A stretch of 64,000 bases of DNA from Photobacterium indicum (GCF_003026215.1 NZ_PYOC01000002.1:496001-560000), one strand, 5' to 3'; positions 51,360 to 60,714 are shown, counted from the stretch's first letter. A program made the numbers and translations. The notes: a model not told the origin generated them from the sequence alone.

Positions 51360-51806
51360 ATGAAAATGGAAAGTAAGGATACTTTCTCGATTTCTCAGCT
51401 TGCTGACGAGTTTGGTATTACACTAAGAAGCATTCGTTTTTATGAAGACCGCGGTTTACTTACCCCTACACGTAAAGGTAAAGTTCGCGTATATTCAAAG
51501 CAAGATCGCGCTCGTTTAAAGCTAACTTTACGAGGAAAACGTTTAGGTTTTAGCCTTATTGATATTAGTGAGCTCTTTGAATTTTACGATTCAAATAAGA
51601 GCAATAAGAAACAACAACAAGATATGTTAAATGCCATAAAACACCGCCAACAGTTATTAATACAACAGCAGGCTGATATAAACGCAGTAATGATGGAATT
51701 AAATGCTGCAGAAAGAAACTGTTACTTACAGCTAGCTAAATTTGAACAGCAGAACAACAAACCACTTTCAAAAAGATGTAGCATTCCCGCTAAGCTACAC
51801 CGTTAA
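51360..51806 (+). CDS. MerR-family transcriptional regulator, LiuR-like
   Basis: 148 aa. N-terminal winged HTH: FSISQLADEFGITLRSIRFYEDRGLLTPTRKGKVRVYSKQDRARLKL (about 9-57), then RGKRLGFSLIDISELFEFYD and a coiled-coil dimerisation helix (about 80-125). The sequence pattern is closest to LiuR, the regulator of branched-chain amino-acid and short-chain acyl-CoA catabolism, but no such target genes are adjacent, so the name is not assigned. AAGGATA precedes the ATG. No metal-binding Cys cluster of the classic MerR type. Confidence 0.85.
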   Translation: MKMESKDTFSISQLADEFGITLRSIRFYEDRGLLTPTRKGKVRVYSKQDRARLKLTLRGKRLGFSLIDISELFEFYDSNKSNKKQQQDMLNAIKHRQQLLIQQQADINAVMMELNAAERNCYLQLAKFEQQNNKPLSKRCSIPAKLHR

Positions 51807-51952
51807 CGTTAGTTCTATACTTATGCCGCCCCTCTAAGTCGCTCGCGACCTTATTGTTAGGGTATCTACTGCCTTTAATACTCACAAATCATCATAGCCT
51901 CTCTATATTCATCTGATGAGGTGTTTAATTAAATAATGTAGATCAGTAGATA

Positions 51953-51978
51953 TAAAAAACCCGGCTACAAGAGCCGGG
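51953..51978 (-). terminator. Terminator after the porin gene
   Basis: 7-bp stem CCCGGCT / AGCCGGG around ACAAG, followed on the minus strand by seven T. Confidence 0.92.
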
Positions 51979-52016
51979 AAAAAACAGGGATATAAGGGAT
52001 GTATCAGTGTGCTTAC

Positions 52017-53096
52017 TTACCAGTAAACACGTGCACCTAGTGCAAAAGAACTTTCACTATCTACTTCAGTTGTACCAATAAATGAATCAGATCCTTTATT
52101 CGAGTAACCTAGTGTTGTACCGTCGCCGTAACCATATTCAGCATAAACACGGAACCAGCTATTCACATTGTAATCAGAACCAACATAAATCAATGTACCG
52201 TCTTGATCTTCAACGCCATCTGCGGATTGTTCTGTATATTCATAGCCAGCATACGCAGTTGCATTATCAGCCCAGCTATATGTACCCGCTAAACTATAGC
52301 CATTCTCATCAATCGAAAGGTTCGAGTTTTTATCCGACAGCTCTGCGTTGTAATAAGTAAAGCCAATAAGTGCCGCCCCAACGGTATATTCTACCGTACC
52401 TTCAAAATAGATATTTTCGATATCAGCAGTGATTGCTTTCTCCTGAGTAAATTCAGGAAGAGTCGGTTCTGGAGTTACTGTTTCTGTGCCAATTTTATGT
52501 GACTTATCACGGTTTTGGCCACCACCAGCATGTAAGTTAAAGCTACCAACACTTGTACCAACATAAAGTTCTGCTAGTTCTTGGTTACTATCATCTTCAG
52601 ATAGGCCGTAGTTCGCTGCAACCCAAAAGTCTTCGCCATCAAAATTATATTTAATTAATGAATCATGACGAGCACCAGAAAGTGTGCTGTAACGAAGTGC
52701 TGTACCACCGAAGAAATACGAATAATCAGCACCATAAACATCATCTGATACTGTCCATTGACGACCAAATGAAATTTTACCAAATTCTGAATCAATACCA
52801 ATATAATGCAGACGGTTATTCATAGAATAATCTGAACCATCTGCTTTATAATTCAAACCAAATTCAACTTTACCAAACACATCCGTTGTGTCTGTTAATT
52901 TATATCGAGCGTCAACACCAGTACGAGAAGAGCCCGCATTTAATGTAACGTCTTTATCATCAAGCTTTTTAACTTCCGTTCTAAGCTGACCATAAAAATC
53001 AACGGTACCGTCTTCTGTCTTAATAATTTCGGCGGCCATAGCTGAATTAGCTAATAATAATGTTGGGATTGCAACTGCTAACAATGTCTTTTTCAT
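52017..53096 (-). CDS. General trimeric porin (Vibrionaceae OmpU/OmpL type)
   Basis: 359 aa. Signal peptide MKKTLLAVAIPTLLLANSAMA, then the porin start EIIKTEDGTVDFYGQLRTEVK. Strand patterns (GVDARYKLTDTTDVFGKVEFGL, LHYIGIDSEFGKISFGRQW) are typical of gram-negative porins, and the chain ends ALGARVYW, an aromatic C-terminus for BAM recognition. Family knowledge: such porins in Vibrio and Photobacterium are often ToxR- and pressure-/osmolarity-regulated. Which paralogue this is cannot be decided here. Confidence 0.9.
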   Translation of the reverse strand: MKKTLLAVAIPTLLLANSAMAAEIIKTEDGTVDFYGQLRTEVKKLDDKDVTLNAGSSRTGVDARYKLTDTTDVFGKVEFGLNYKADGSDYSMNNRLHYIGIDSEFGKISFGRQWTVSDDVYGADYSYFFGGTALRYSTLSGARHDSLIKYNFDGEDFWVAANYGLSEDDSNQELAELYVGTSVGSFNLHAGGGQNRDKSHKIGTETVTPEPTLPEFTQEKAITADIENIYFEGTVEYTVGAALIGFTYYNAELSDKNSNLSIDENGYSLAGTYSWADNATAYAGYEYTEQSADGVEDQDGTLIYVGSDYNVNSWFRVYAEYGYGDGTTLGYSNKGSDSFIGTTEVDSESSFALGARVYW

Positions 53097-53765
53097 TCTA
53101 CGTTCCTGTAATAATTTCTAATTATTTAACTCTTCCTGAGCTGCAGAGAACTTAGCAGTAACAAAAAAACACCGCAACACGGTAAAACCCCGAAAAATTA
53201 ACACAACAGAAACAACTCGCATGAAAAATAACATTTTCAAAAAACACGACGAATGAGTGATTAATCAGTATTTTTAAATAAAAAACCACCAACACACCCA
53301 TAAAATTGAATTTATAACGAATAATAATTCCACAAACAATAATTTGCATTTTATAAATTCTAATAGCAAAAAAGAATAACGACCAAGAAAAAAAGATAAA
53401 AAAATATTAATAAAAAATCAAAAAACCTAAATTACGGTCAAAAAACACCCAATTCATTATTAACGTTCAACTCTACGCTCATTTAAGAATAAGATTAATA
53501 ATAGCAATTCAATATAACCCATAGCAAACCAATTCACAGGGTGTATTAGTTCGAGTTATTGATGACTAATTAAATTGAGTTACCCCTTCCCCGCAAATTG
53601 GATTTATATAAACGAAGACAAAGGTAAATAGTCATTAATTATATGGGAGCCAACCTAGCAATAGCTAAATAGAAAGCATCAATAAGAGGAATATACAATC
53701 AGTACACTTTATAAGGGAATATAGATTCATGCAGATAAACCTTTCACATCATTGTTTCAGCCATT
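53097..53765. promoter_or_regulatory. Long AT-rich region upstream of the porin
   Basis: About 670 bp with strongly AT-rich runs and no credible gene. Long 5' regions are usual for regulated porins. The 3' part (about 53580-53793) ends in a terminator and might carry a plus-strand small RNA, but I could not define a promoter. Confidence 0.4.
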
Positions 53766-53793
53766 AAAAAAGGAGCTATTCGCTCCTTTTTTT
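53766..53793. terminator. Bidirectional terminator downstream of moaE
   Basis: Stem AAAAAAGGAGC / GCTCCTTTTTT with a TATTC loop. Ends the moa operon on the minus strand, and would end any plus-strand transcript coming from the porin upstream region. Confidence 0.9.
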
Positions 53794-53818
53794 GACCTAC
53801 CTAACAATCCGTATTAGG

Positions 53819-54271
53819 TTATTTTTTATGCCAACGATCTGCAGCAGAAGTGTCGGTATCTCTAGCATCGACCCAACGAGTTTCGTTGCTCGTTTGCTCT
53901 TTCTTCCAAAAAGGCGCTCGGGTTTTAAGAAAATCCATGATGAATTCACATGCTTCAAATGCTGCACCACGGTGTGCACTTGTTACACCAACAAATACAA
54001 TCTGATCGCCTAATCCCAAATCTCCAACACGGTGAATCACACGTGTTTTTAATAATGGCCAGCGCTCGCGTGCTTGCACTACGATTTCTTCTAACGACTT
54101 CTCTGTCATACCAGGATAATGCTCGAGCGATAGCCCTGTTACATCATCACCTTGATTAAAGTCACGTACTTTACCAATAAAAGTAACCACGGCACCGGCA
54201 TCAGTGCCTGCCGATAGAAGTGCATATTCTTCAGCAACAGAAAAATCATCAAACTGAACCGAAATCATCAT
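53819..54271 (-). CDS. moaE: Molybdopterin synthase catalytic subunit MoaE
   Basis: Large subunit of molybdopterin synthase, which inserts sulphur from MoaD thiocarboxylate into precursor Z. 150 aa from 54271, where the ATG shares its A with the moaD stop; GGGAGG spacing fits the next Met (54268) equally well. Family blocks: GAVVTFIGKVRDFNQGD, LEHYPGMTEKSL, HRVGDLGLGDQIVFVGVTSAHRGAAFEAC (active-site region) and KTRAPFWKKE near the C-terminus. Confidence 0.96.
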   Translation of the reverse strand: MMISVQFDDFSVAEEYALLSAGTDAGAVVTFIGKVRDFNQGDDVTGLSLEHYPGMTEKSLEEIVVQARERWPLLKTRVIHRVGDLGLGDQIVFVGVTSAHRGAAFEACEFIMDFLKTRAPFWKKEQTSNETRWVDARDTDTSAADRWHKK

Positions 54272-54516
54272 TAGCCTCCCGTTACTGGCGGGAAGAAAGC
54301 GACTTCATCACCATCTTTAATTTCAGTATCTAAATGACAAATCGTTTGATTAACCGCAACTAATAATTTACCCGACTCGAGTGCCAACGGCCATTTATCA
54401 CCACGTTCCGTCAAATGTGCACGTAGCATCTCTGCTGTTGCATACTCAGCATTAACCTCTAAACGATCAACACCAACTAACTCTTTAACTTGAGCAAAGA
54501 AAAGTACATTAATCAT
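54271..54516 (-). CDS. moaD: Molybdopterin synthase sulfur carrier subunit MoaD
   Basis: 81-aa ubiquitin-fold protein ending in the essential Gly-Gly (FFPPVTGG), which is thiocarboxylated by MoeB. Start overlaps the moaC stop by 4 bp and its stop overlaps moaE. Confidence 0.96.
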   Translation of the reverse strand: MINVLFFAQVKELVGVDRLEVNAEYATAEMLRAHLTERGDKWPLALESGKLLVAVNQTICHLDTEIKDGDEVAFFPPVTGG

Positions 54517-55007
54517 GCTTCTACCTTAAAGTGGCCTGATTTTCCACCCGTTTTCTCTAGCAAACGAACTTGGCTAATAACCATATCTTTCTGAACGGCT
54601 TTACACATATCATAAATGGTTAATGCAGCGACTGAGGCAGCTGTTAATGCTTCCATTTCAACGCCTGTTTTACCTGCAAGTTTACAACACGATTCAATGC
54701 GTACCATATTGGTTTCATTTTCATTAGCTGCAGGTATTGCTTCAAGCTGTACTTCAACTTTTGACAACAAAAGAGGATGGCAAAGCGGTATCAGATCCCA
54801 CGTCTTTTTAGCCGCTTGGATACCCGCAATACGTGCTGTGGCAAACACATCACCTTTGTGATTCTGACCCGATACAATCAGTTCTAATGTTTCTGGTGCC
54901 ATATGTACAAATGCTTCTGCACGAGCTTCACGTACAGTTTCAGCTTTCGCTGACACATCGACCATGTTTGCTTCACCAGAAGCGTTGATATGAGTTAGTT
55001 GATTCAT
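54513..55007 (-). CDS. moaC: Cyclic pyranopterin monophosphate synthase MoaC
   Basis: Second step of Moco synthesis, following MoaA. Start at 55007 gives [21 protein letters not shown], matching the E. coli N-terminus, 164 aa; the frame opens five codons earlier. Conserved [19 protein letters not shown] (about 57-75), [26 protein letters not shown] with the catalytic Lys, and GGKSGH near the end. It comes directly after moaA here; moaB is missing. Confidence 0.96.
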   Translation of the reverse strand: MNQLTHINASGEANMVDVSAKAETVREARAEAFVHMAPETLELIVSGQNHKGDVFATARIAGIQAAKKTWDLIPLCHPLLLSKVEVQLEAIPAANENETNMVRIESCCKLAGKTGVEMEALTAASVAALTIYDMCKAVQKDMVISQVRLLEKTGGKSGHFKVEA

Positions 55008-55145
55008 CAATATTTTTTCCATAAAGAGGCATGAAAAAATGACCTGGCATGCCTAAATGTATTCATAAGTAAGGCTTCGTTCTTCGCGATTCAAATGCAC
55101 TGTAAGGTGTTATACAACTAACACCTTACTGAGTAAGCTGAAGAA

Positions 55146-56153
55146 TCAACCGCCGATAGAAGCAAGATTAGGTGTCATACCAGTATTGCCGGCATCAAGG
55201 AAATGGCTAACGGATTTTTCCTTTAATCCACCTCGAATACGACTGATGAGTTCTGGGCGTTGTTCATCTGCCGACAATAAATCACGAAGTTCTACCCCAT
55301 GCTCACCAAATAAGCACAAGTGAAGTTTACCTTTAGCTGAAACGCGTAAACGGTTACAACTTTGGCAGAAATCTTTTTCATAAGGCATGATGAGCCCAAT
55401 CTCACCCAGATAATCGGGGTGGCAAAAGACTTGTGCTGGGCCATCATTTTTGCCATTGATCTTTAAGAGCCAACCGTTAGCAATAAGATGATTACGAATG
55501 CTTACACCAGATACATGATGCTTCTGGAATAACAAATCCATTTCACCAGTCTGCATCAATTCAATAAAGCGTAGCTGAATTGGACGCGTTTTGATCCATG
55601 CTAGAAACTTAGGTAGCTCTTGTGAATTCTGATTTTTTAGCAATACCGTATTGATTTTGACTTGTTCAAAACCTGCGTCAAATGCCGCATCGATCCCAGA
55701 CATCACCTTATGAAACATATTTTCACCGGTGATTTGATAAAACATCTTAGGATCTAGGCTATCCACACTCACATTAATATGAGTAAGGCCAGCCTCACGC
55801 CACTCTTTGACATTCTTTTCCATACGATAACCATTCGTGGTGGTAGCCACTTTAGTTATGCCGGGTTGAGCCGCAACAGTACGGATAATATCCGTATAGT
55901 CGCGACGTAAACTAGGTTCACCACCCGTGATACGCACTTTCGACGTACCACATTCAGCAAAAGCCCTTGTTACGCGCTCAATCTCATCCAATGTAAGAAA
56001 AGACGGTTTCTTTTTTTCTGTCGGCTTGTAGCCATCAGGCAGGCAGTAAGTACATTTAAAATTACAGACATCTGTGACTGATAGTCGTAAGTAATAAAAC
56101 TTACGATGAAAGCGATCTTCAAATTGAAGATCATTATCTAATTGTTGCGCCAT
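55146..56153 (-). CDS. moaA: GTP 3',8-cyclase MoaA
   Basis: Radical SAM enzyme starting molybdenum cofactor synthesis from GTP. Start at 56153 with AAAGGTG 5 nt upstream; 335 aa. SAM cluster Cys-x3-Cys-x2-Cys in CNFKCTYC (30/34/37), ITGGEP, and a second [4Fe-4S] cluster from CQSC...CLFG near residues 262-282. The mobile C-terminal Gly-Gly is present (ASIGG). First gene of moaACDE and preceded by a probable Moco riboswitch. Confidence 0.96.
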   Translation of the reverse strand: MAQQLDNDLQFEDRFHRKFYYLRLSVTDVCNFKCTYCLPDGYKPTEKKKPSFLTLDEIERVTRAFAECGTSKVRITGGEPSLRRDYTDIIRTVAAQPGITKVATTTNGYRMEKNVKEWREAGLTHINVSVDSLDPKMFYQITGENMFHKVMSGIDAAFDAGFEQVKINTVLLKNQNSQELPKFLAWIKTRPIQLRFIELMQTGEMDLLFQKHHVSGVSIRNHLIANGWLLKINGKNDGPAQVFCHPDYLGEIGLIMPYEKDFCQSCNRLRVSAKGKLHLCLFGEHGVELRDLLSADEQRPELISRIRGGLKEKSVSHFLDAGNTGMTPNLASIGG

Positions 56154-56296
56154 GGAACACCTTTCCAAATACGGGAGGCCGATTCATTTCTAAATTGACC
56201 CTGGTGACAGTATGTCACTGGCTCTGAGCACATATATTCTGAATTTAAGAAAGCAGAAAACGTAGTGACCAAAGCTCGGAGTTATGGCAGCTATGC
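56154..56296 (-). ncRNA. Molybdenum cofactor (Moco) riboswitch upstream of moaA
   Basis: The leader of moaA read on the minus strand has the blocks I recognise from the E. coli moaA leader: CTCCGAGC, TTGGTCACTACG, a GTGACA-TAC-TGTCAC hairpin running into CCAGGGTCA, and GGCCTCCCG followed by GGAAAGGTGTT just before the ATG. The last block overlaps the ribosome-binding site, consistent with translational control. Identified by eye from memory of the family, without a covariance-model score. Confidence 0.75.
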
Positions 56297-56475
56297 AAAC
56301 TAATTCATTAAGAAACAATCAACATAACAGCTAATCTAATTATAAAAGTATCAGATAAAATGCCTTATTGACAAATTACTGAAAAAATATTGCCGTATTC
56401 TACCTTTTGGCGCAGATAGCGACAATACTACTAAAGGGAATATTCTTTAAAATTCTTACTAATTCTGGGGGTATT

Positions 56476-56703
56476 ATGTCCAATATTATTGAATCTGCGA
56501 CCATTGACGATATAGCGCTCTATCTGCAGCGAGAAGACGGTATAGATGTAAAAGCATCCTATCAACAGGCACAAAGTGTTATTGATGGCTTCAACGACAT
56601 GGCGAACAAAGGAATTATCAAAGGCTGGTATTTTAACGACCAAGGGCATTTAGAACTGCTACCCAGTGACAATGCGCTTCGTATTATTGCTAATCAAAAG
56701 TAA
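56476..56703 (+). CDS. Hypothetical protein, 75 aa
   Basis: Start at ATG 56476 with GGGGG 5 nt upstream (the frame is open from 56407, but without a site). 75 aa, acidic, soluble, probably a small alpha/beta fold: SATIDDIALYLQREDG, YQQAQSVIDGFNDMANKG, and a strand-like IIKGWYFNDQGHLELLPS. No family recognised. It lies between the moa riboswitch and the LON-domain gene, where E. coli has only the moaA-ybhK gap. Confidence 0.7.
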   Translation: MSNIIESATIDDIALYLQREDGIDVKASYQQAQSVIDGFNDMANKGIIKGWYFNDQGHLELLPSDNALRIIANQK

Positions 56704-56878
56704 AGTGCTTTGCATTTTGCACTATTGATGGACTCGTTATTTGCAGTATACAAAAAAATGCACCCTATATTGCTTGCTACCAAGGTGTAAAACTAAAGAA
56801 ATAGCGGTATTGAAATGTCGGCATCACATTTGCAGTGTCTACCTTATCAGACACCAATCTTTGTAAATGGAGCCGACA

Positions 56879-57454
56879 ATGACGAATTTACTACCGCTAC
56901 TTTTTCAAAAACGTCATGTTTTACCAACAGGCAGAATGCCAATAAGGATCGCTCCAGGACCTCAAACTGAAGTATTTAAAGTCGCAGTCACATCTGAAGA
57001 TGGATTTGGCGTTTGTATGTTTGACCGGAGTGAGCATAATCACCAATTTTTTCATATTGGCACACGTGTAACGGTTGAAGATTTTGATACATCTAAAAAA
57101 GATGGTGCATTAATCGTTACTGTTTATGGACACGAAAGCTTCCGTATCAAATCGTTAGAACAAAACGAGAATGGTGTTTTCTTTGGAGAATATCAGGCGC
57201 TACCACAATGGTCTGAAATGAAGGCACGTAACAACCAACAATTGTTGGCTGATAAATTACAAATCATGTTTGATAAATACCCTGAATTAGATAATTTACA
57301 CAGAACTAAAGAATTTCATAACCTGAGTTGGTTATGCCAACGTTGGTTAGAGATTTTGCCGGTACCCGCAAGTGAAAAGCAGCTGCTACTCAACACACCA
57401 AACTGTCTCGATACCTGTGATTACCTTATGAGTATGATGCTGGAATCACATTAG
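56879..57454 (+). CDS. LON substrate-binding-domain protein (no protease domain)
   Basis: 191 aa from ATG 56879 (GGAG 6 nt upstream); an ATG at 56867 lies within the ribosome-binding site context. Begins MTNLLPLLFQKRHVLPTGRMPIRI, the start of a Lon N-terminal domain (FPLxxxxxxPGxxxxLxI pattern), followed by VCMFDRSEHNHQFFHIGTRVTVEDF. There is no AAA+ or Ser-Lys protease domain. Such proteins are thought to bind unfolded substrates or regulate Lon; the role here is unknown. Confidence 0.82.
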   Translation: MTNLLPLLFQKRHVLPTGRMPIRIAPGPQTEVFKVAVTSEDGFGVCMFDRSEHNHQFFHIGTRVTVEDFDTSKKDGALIVTVYGHESFRIKSLEQNENGVFFGEYQALPQWSEMKARNNQQLLADKLQIMFDKYPELDNLHRTKEFHNLSWLCQRWLEILPVPASEKQLLLNTPNCLDTCDYLMSMMLESH

Positions 57455-57624
57455 GGTATATTTTCGCCTTATGATTAAAGCGTTTTATACTCGCTTAAGC
57501 TTCACACAATAATGCTTACTAAGCGTGATACAAGCAGCATATTAAAGCCCAAGCCTTGTATTCATATTGCAGCCTTGTATACACTCACGGGTAAATACAG
57601 ATCACGAAAGCTTGCAAATTGAAC

Positions 57625-58524
57625 ATGACAAACACGCAAAATAAAATAAAAACAAAAATCGTCGCTATTGGCGGTGGTCATGGTTTAGGCCGTATACTTT
57701 CTTCGTTGTCTGATTACGGCTCTCAGGTTACTGGGATCGTTACAACCACAGACAATGGTGGCTCTACTGGACGAATTCGTGCTTGCCAAGGCGGAATTGC
57801 ATGGGGAGATATGAGAAACTGTATCAACCAATTGATTACAGAGCCTTCTGTTGGTTCAATGATCTTCGAATACCGATTTCGGGGTAATGGTGAGTTAAAT
57901 GGTCACAACTTAGGTAATTTAATGCTTACCGCACTCGATAACCTATCGGTGCGCCCTCTAGAAGCAATAAACCTTATTCGCGATATGCTTAAAGTTGAAA
58001 CACAAATTATCCCCATGTCTGAGCATCCTGCCGATTTATCTGCTTTGACGCTAACGGGTGAAGTCATTTGTGGCGAAACCAGTATCGACGAACTGCCAGA
58101 CGTTCCACAACGTCTGTATGTTGAGCCATTAGTACCAGCGACAAAAGAAGCAGTAACGGCTATTCATAAGGCCGATATTGTTTTACTAGGTCCCGGCAGC
58201 TTTTTAACCAGCATTATGCCACCACTACTATTGAAAGAAATTGCAGGTGCATTAAAAGAATCGAATGCCAAAATTGTTTTCATCTCGAATTTAGATCAAG
58301 AAAATGGACCTGCAGGGCAAATGTCACTAACGACAATGTTGCATTGGTGTGAGCGAGCAATGAACGGCAAGTATATTGATGCTGTCATTACTGACAAGCC
58401 GATACCTGAGCTCGCACCTCGATATGAGCAACTAATCGAAGACTTAGCATCTAATAATCATGAATGGCGTCATGATAGAGAAAAATTAAAGCATGCTATT
58501 GATAAGATCATTATTGCTGGCTAA
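57625..58524 (+). CDS. ybhK: YvcK/YbhK-family (CofD-like) protein
   Basis: Gluconeogenesis-factor/UDP-sugar-binding family related to CofD. Start at ATG 57625 (an in-frame TTG lies two codons earlier); 300 aa approximately. Motifs: VAIGGGHGLGRILSSL (nucleotide-binding loop), GIVTTTDNGGSTGRIR, NLMLTALDNL and VLLGPGSFLTSIMPPLL. In E. coli ybhK is divergent from moaA, as here, but two extra genes are inserted. Its 3' end overlaps luxU by 39 bp on the opposite strand. Confidence 0.9.
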   Translation: MTNTQNKIKTKIVAIGGGHGLGRILSSLSDYGSQVTGIVTTTDNGGSTGRIRACQGGIAWGDMRNCINQLITEPSVGSMIFEYRFRGNGELNGHNLGNLMLTALDNLSVRPLEAINLIRDMLKVETQIIPMSEHPADLSALTLTGEVICGETSIDELPDVPQRLYVEPLVPATKEAVTAIHKADIVLLGPGSFLTSIMPPLLLKEIAGALKESNAKIVFISNLDQENGPAGQMSLTTMLHWCERAMNGKYIDAVITDKPIPELAPRYEQLIEDLASNNHEWRHDREKLKHAIDKIIIAG

Positions 58525-58845
58525 CTGCTTATATTTATACGCAGTCTCTTTAACCATCGTCTTAAATTCAGGCAGACGTTCGACTATCCAATGATCTTGC
58601 TCTTGCTTCACTCTCGATTCACATTCTTGAGCCATTTGAGCGAGATCATCTGCACCAAAACTAGCAGCACTGCTCTTTACAGCATGACTAATATCACCAA
58701 TTTGGGCTACCGTTGGTTGATCGGATAATTGACGCAAATATTGCTCTAGTTCATCACTAAATACATTGAACAAGATCGAAACGGTTTCGTCACCCACTTC
58801 ATCAGCTAGGCGCTTTATTGTTTCTTGGTTAATATTAATAGCCAT
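58486..58845 (-). CDS. luxU: Phosphorelay protein LuxU
   Basis: Histidine phosphotransfer protein relaying phosphate from hybrid quorum-sensing kinases (LuxN/LuxPQ/CqsS type) to LuxO. 119 aa, slightly longer than typical. Hpt motif SHAVKSSAASFGA with the phospho-His at residue 54. It lies 2 bp after luxO, the standard luxO-luxU pair. Its 3' end runs into ybhK on the other strand. Confidence 0.94.
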   Translation of the reverse strand: MAININQETIKRLADEVGDETVSILFNVFSDELEQYLRQLSDQPTVAQIGDISHAVKSSAASFGADDLAQMAQECESRVKQEQDHWIVERLPEFKTMVKETAYKYKQLASNNDLINSML

Positions 58846-58847
58846 AA

Positions 58848-60299
58848 TTAATCGATCTCCCTATTACTACCTACAGCATCTTGCCAGGCTTGTAATTTTC
58901 TATAAATTGTTGATGGGCTAACTTCTAGCAAACCTGCAGCACGAGGAACATTACCATCACACGCATCAATAGCAGTTTGTATTGCGCGTTTTTCGACAAC
59001 CCAAAGCGGCTCAATTGCAGTCCGTTCAATGGGTTCGGTGTGTAAGATATCTTTCTGTACAATCGTACTTTTTTGTACTCCAGAAGCAATTCTTAGAGGG
59101 GATGCAATTTCAGTGCCAGATATCTCACTAATTGGCGGTGGAACCATTTGAAGTGTCACTTCTTCGCCAGAATTTAAAACGACAATATTACGAATAACGT
59201 TTTGTAATTCACGAACATTGCCCGGCCAAGCATGTAGCTTAAACAATTCAATCACGTCTGAAGAAAAACGACTAAAGTTTTTACCTTCTTCTACAGACAT
59301 TAACGCTAATAACGCATGTGCTATTTCTATCATATCGTCACTACGATCACGCAGTGGGGGTAATGCAATTGGAATAACATGTAGGCGATAATAGAGATCT
59401 TCTCGAAAGCGCCCTTCTTGAACCTCAATCCACGGATTACGATTTGTAGCACATACAAAGCGCACATCAACAGTGCTTGTTTTAGATGAGCCTACTTTTT
59501 GATATGTTCCTGTTTGAATAAAACGTAGCAACTTACTTTGCAAATCCAAATCCATTTCGCAAAGTTCATCAAGAAACAATGTTCCTTTATGAGCCATTTC
59601 AACAGCACCTTGCCGCTCTGTCGATGCACCTGTAAATGCACCTTTAACATGACCAAATAACTCACTCTCAATGAGTTCTTTAGGAATAGCGGCACAATTT
59701 AATGCGACAAACGGTTTATCATTACGCGGGCTGGCTGCATGAATCGCTTCTGCACACACTTCTTTACCCGTACCACTTTCACCGGTAACAAAAACGGTTG
59801 CCTTACTGGATGCTGCAGATTCAATAACACGATATACGGCTTGCATCGGAATACTATTTCCAATAAACCCTTGGTATTGCGCTCCACCTTGTTTGGATTT
59901 AGGTGATTGCTGACTTTTACAATTATCCTTTAGTGCATTATTAACCGTAATGCGTAAACGATCGGCTTCGCAGGGTTTGATCAGGAAATCTTGTGCGCCG
60001 TGTCTCATCGCATCTACCGCAACATCAATAGACCCATGAGCAGTCATAATAACAACAGGTAAATCCTGATGATTAAGGCGTACAGATTCAAGTACTTCCA
60101 TACCTGTCATATCAGGTAAACGAAGATCTAGCAGGATAAGCTCGGGCACTGTTTCTTTCATGAAGTTCAGTGCATCTCTTCCTGTTCCGACAATCGTGAC
60201 ATTTAATCCTAATGGGTTTAGATAAGATTTATACAATGCCGCTACCGATGCCGTATCTTCGACCATTAGGACTTGTCTTTGTTTTATTCCGCTTTCCAT
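58848..60299 (-). CDS. luxO: Quorum-sensing response regulator LuxO
   Basis: Sigma-54-dependent activator of Qrr small RNAs at low cell density. Start at ATG 60299 with GGAG 5 nt upstream; the in-frame GTG at 60305 lies on that site. 483 aa. Receiver domain with phospho-Asp in [10 protein letters not shown] (about D58); AAA+ domain with Walker A GESGTGKE (about 170), the sigma-54-contacting GAFTGA and Walker [13 protein letters not shown]-terminal Fis-type HTH ([21 protein letters not shown]). Divergent from qrr. Confidence 0.96.
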   Translation of the reverse strand: MESGIKQRQVLMVEDTASVAALYKSYLNPLGLNVTIVGTGRDALNFMKETVPELILLDLRLPDMTGMEVLESVRLNHQDLPVVIMTAHGSIDVAVDAMRHGAQDFLIKPCEADRLRITVNNALKDNCKSQQSPKSKQGGAQYQGFIGNSIPMQAVYRVIESAASSKATVFVTGESGTGKEVCAEAIHAASPRNDKPFVALNCAAIPKELIESELFGHVKGAFTGASTERQGAVEMAHKGTLFLDELCEMDLDLQSKLLRFIQTGTYQKVGSSKTSTVDVRFVCATNRNPWIEVQEGRFREDLYYRLHVIPIALPPLRDRSDDMIEIAHALLALMSVEEGKNFSRFSSDVIELFKLHAWPGNVRELQNVIRNIVVLNSGEEVTLQMVPPPISEISGTEIASPLRIASGVQKSTIVQKDILHTEPIERTAIEPLWVVEKRAIQTAIDACDGNVPRAAGLLEVSPSTIYRKLQAWQDAVGSNREID

Positions 60300-60417
60300 T
60301 GCCACTCCACGCTATCTTTCCCTGAACTAATTGTAATCAATACATAAATTTATGTAGTGTGTATTTTTGTATTTTTGCAAAAAACTTACGACCGTCGCAT
60401 TTTAATTCGCAAAACGA

Positions 60418-60432
60418 TTCGCAAAATGCGAA
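60418..60432. promoter_or_regulatory. LuxO-type binding site upstream of qrr
   Basis: Perfect palindrome TTCGCA-AAA-TGCGAA, close to the LuxO site pattern TTGCA-N3-TGCAA, about 85 bp upstream of the sigma-54 promoter. Further TCGCA half-sites lie at 60395-60410. Confidence 0.6.
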
Positions 60433-60514
60433 AGACCTAGAAAAATTAGCAATAATTTATGACAAATTAATCGCTATACGCTGTATTTATGGCAAAATAG
60501 GCACAATAAAAAAG

Positions 60515-60532
60515 TTGGCATAAGACATGCAT
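60515..60532 (+). promoter_or_regulatory. Sigma-54 promoter of qrr
   Basis: TTGGCATAAGACATGCAT carries the -24 GG (60517-60518) and -12 GC (60529-60530) dinucleotides exactly 12 bp apart, predicting transcription from about 60542. Confidence 0.9.
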
Positions 60533-60541
60533 TAAAAGAAA

Positions 60542-60642
60542 TGACTCTTAATGTAGAGTCAACCTAGCCAACTGACGTTGTTTGTGGAATGAATTCACTA
60601 AAACAATGATGCCAACCGAAACTATTACGGTTGGCTTTTTTT
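60542..60642 (+). ncRNA. qrr1: Quorum-regulatory small RNA Qrr
   Basis: About 101 nt. First stem-loop GACTCT...AGAGTC; then the invariant Qrr core CCTAGCCAACTGACGTTGTT (60563-60582), which base-pairs with luxR/hapR-type mRNAs; then a Hfq-type terminator stem GCCAACCG...CGGTTGGC and eight T (60611-60642). Sits divergent from luxO exactly where Vibrionaceae carry qrr1. Confidence 0.95.
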
Positions 60643-60714
60643 TACCTGTAATTTGGTAAAGAAGAGAAATCGTAATGAATAACAAGCAAACGCTGGCTTG
60701 TTATCCACGATTCA

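Noticed and set aside
53152..53349. 65-codon minus-strand frame in the porin upstream region
   Set aside because: Composition dominated by Phe, Val, Ile and Cys; no start signals; lies in non-coding AT-rich DNA.
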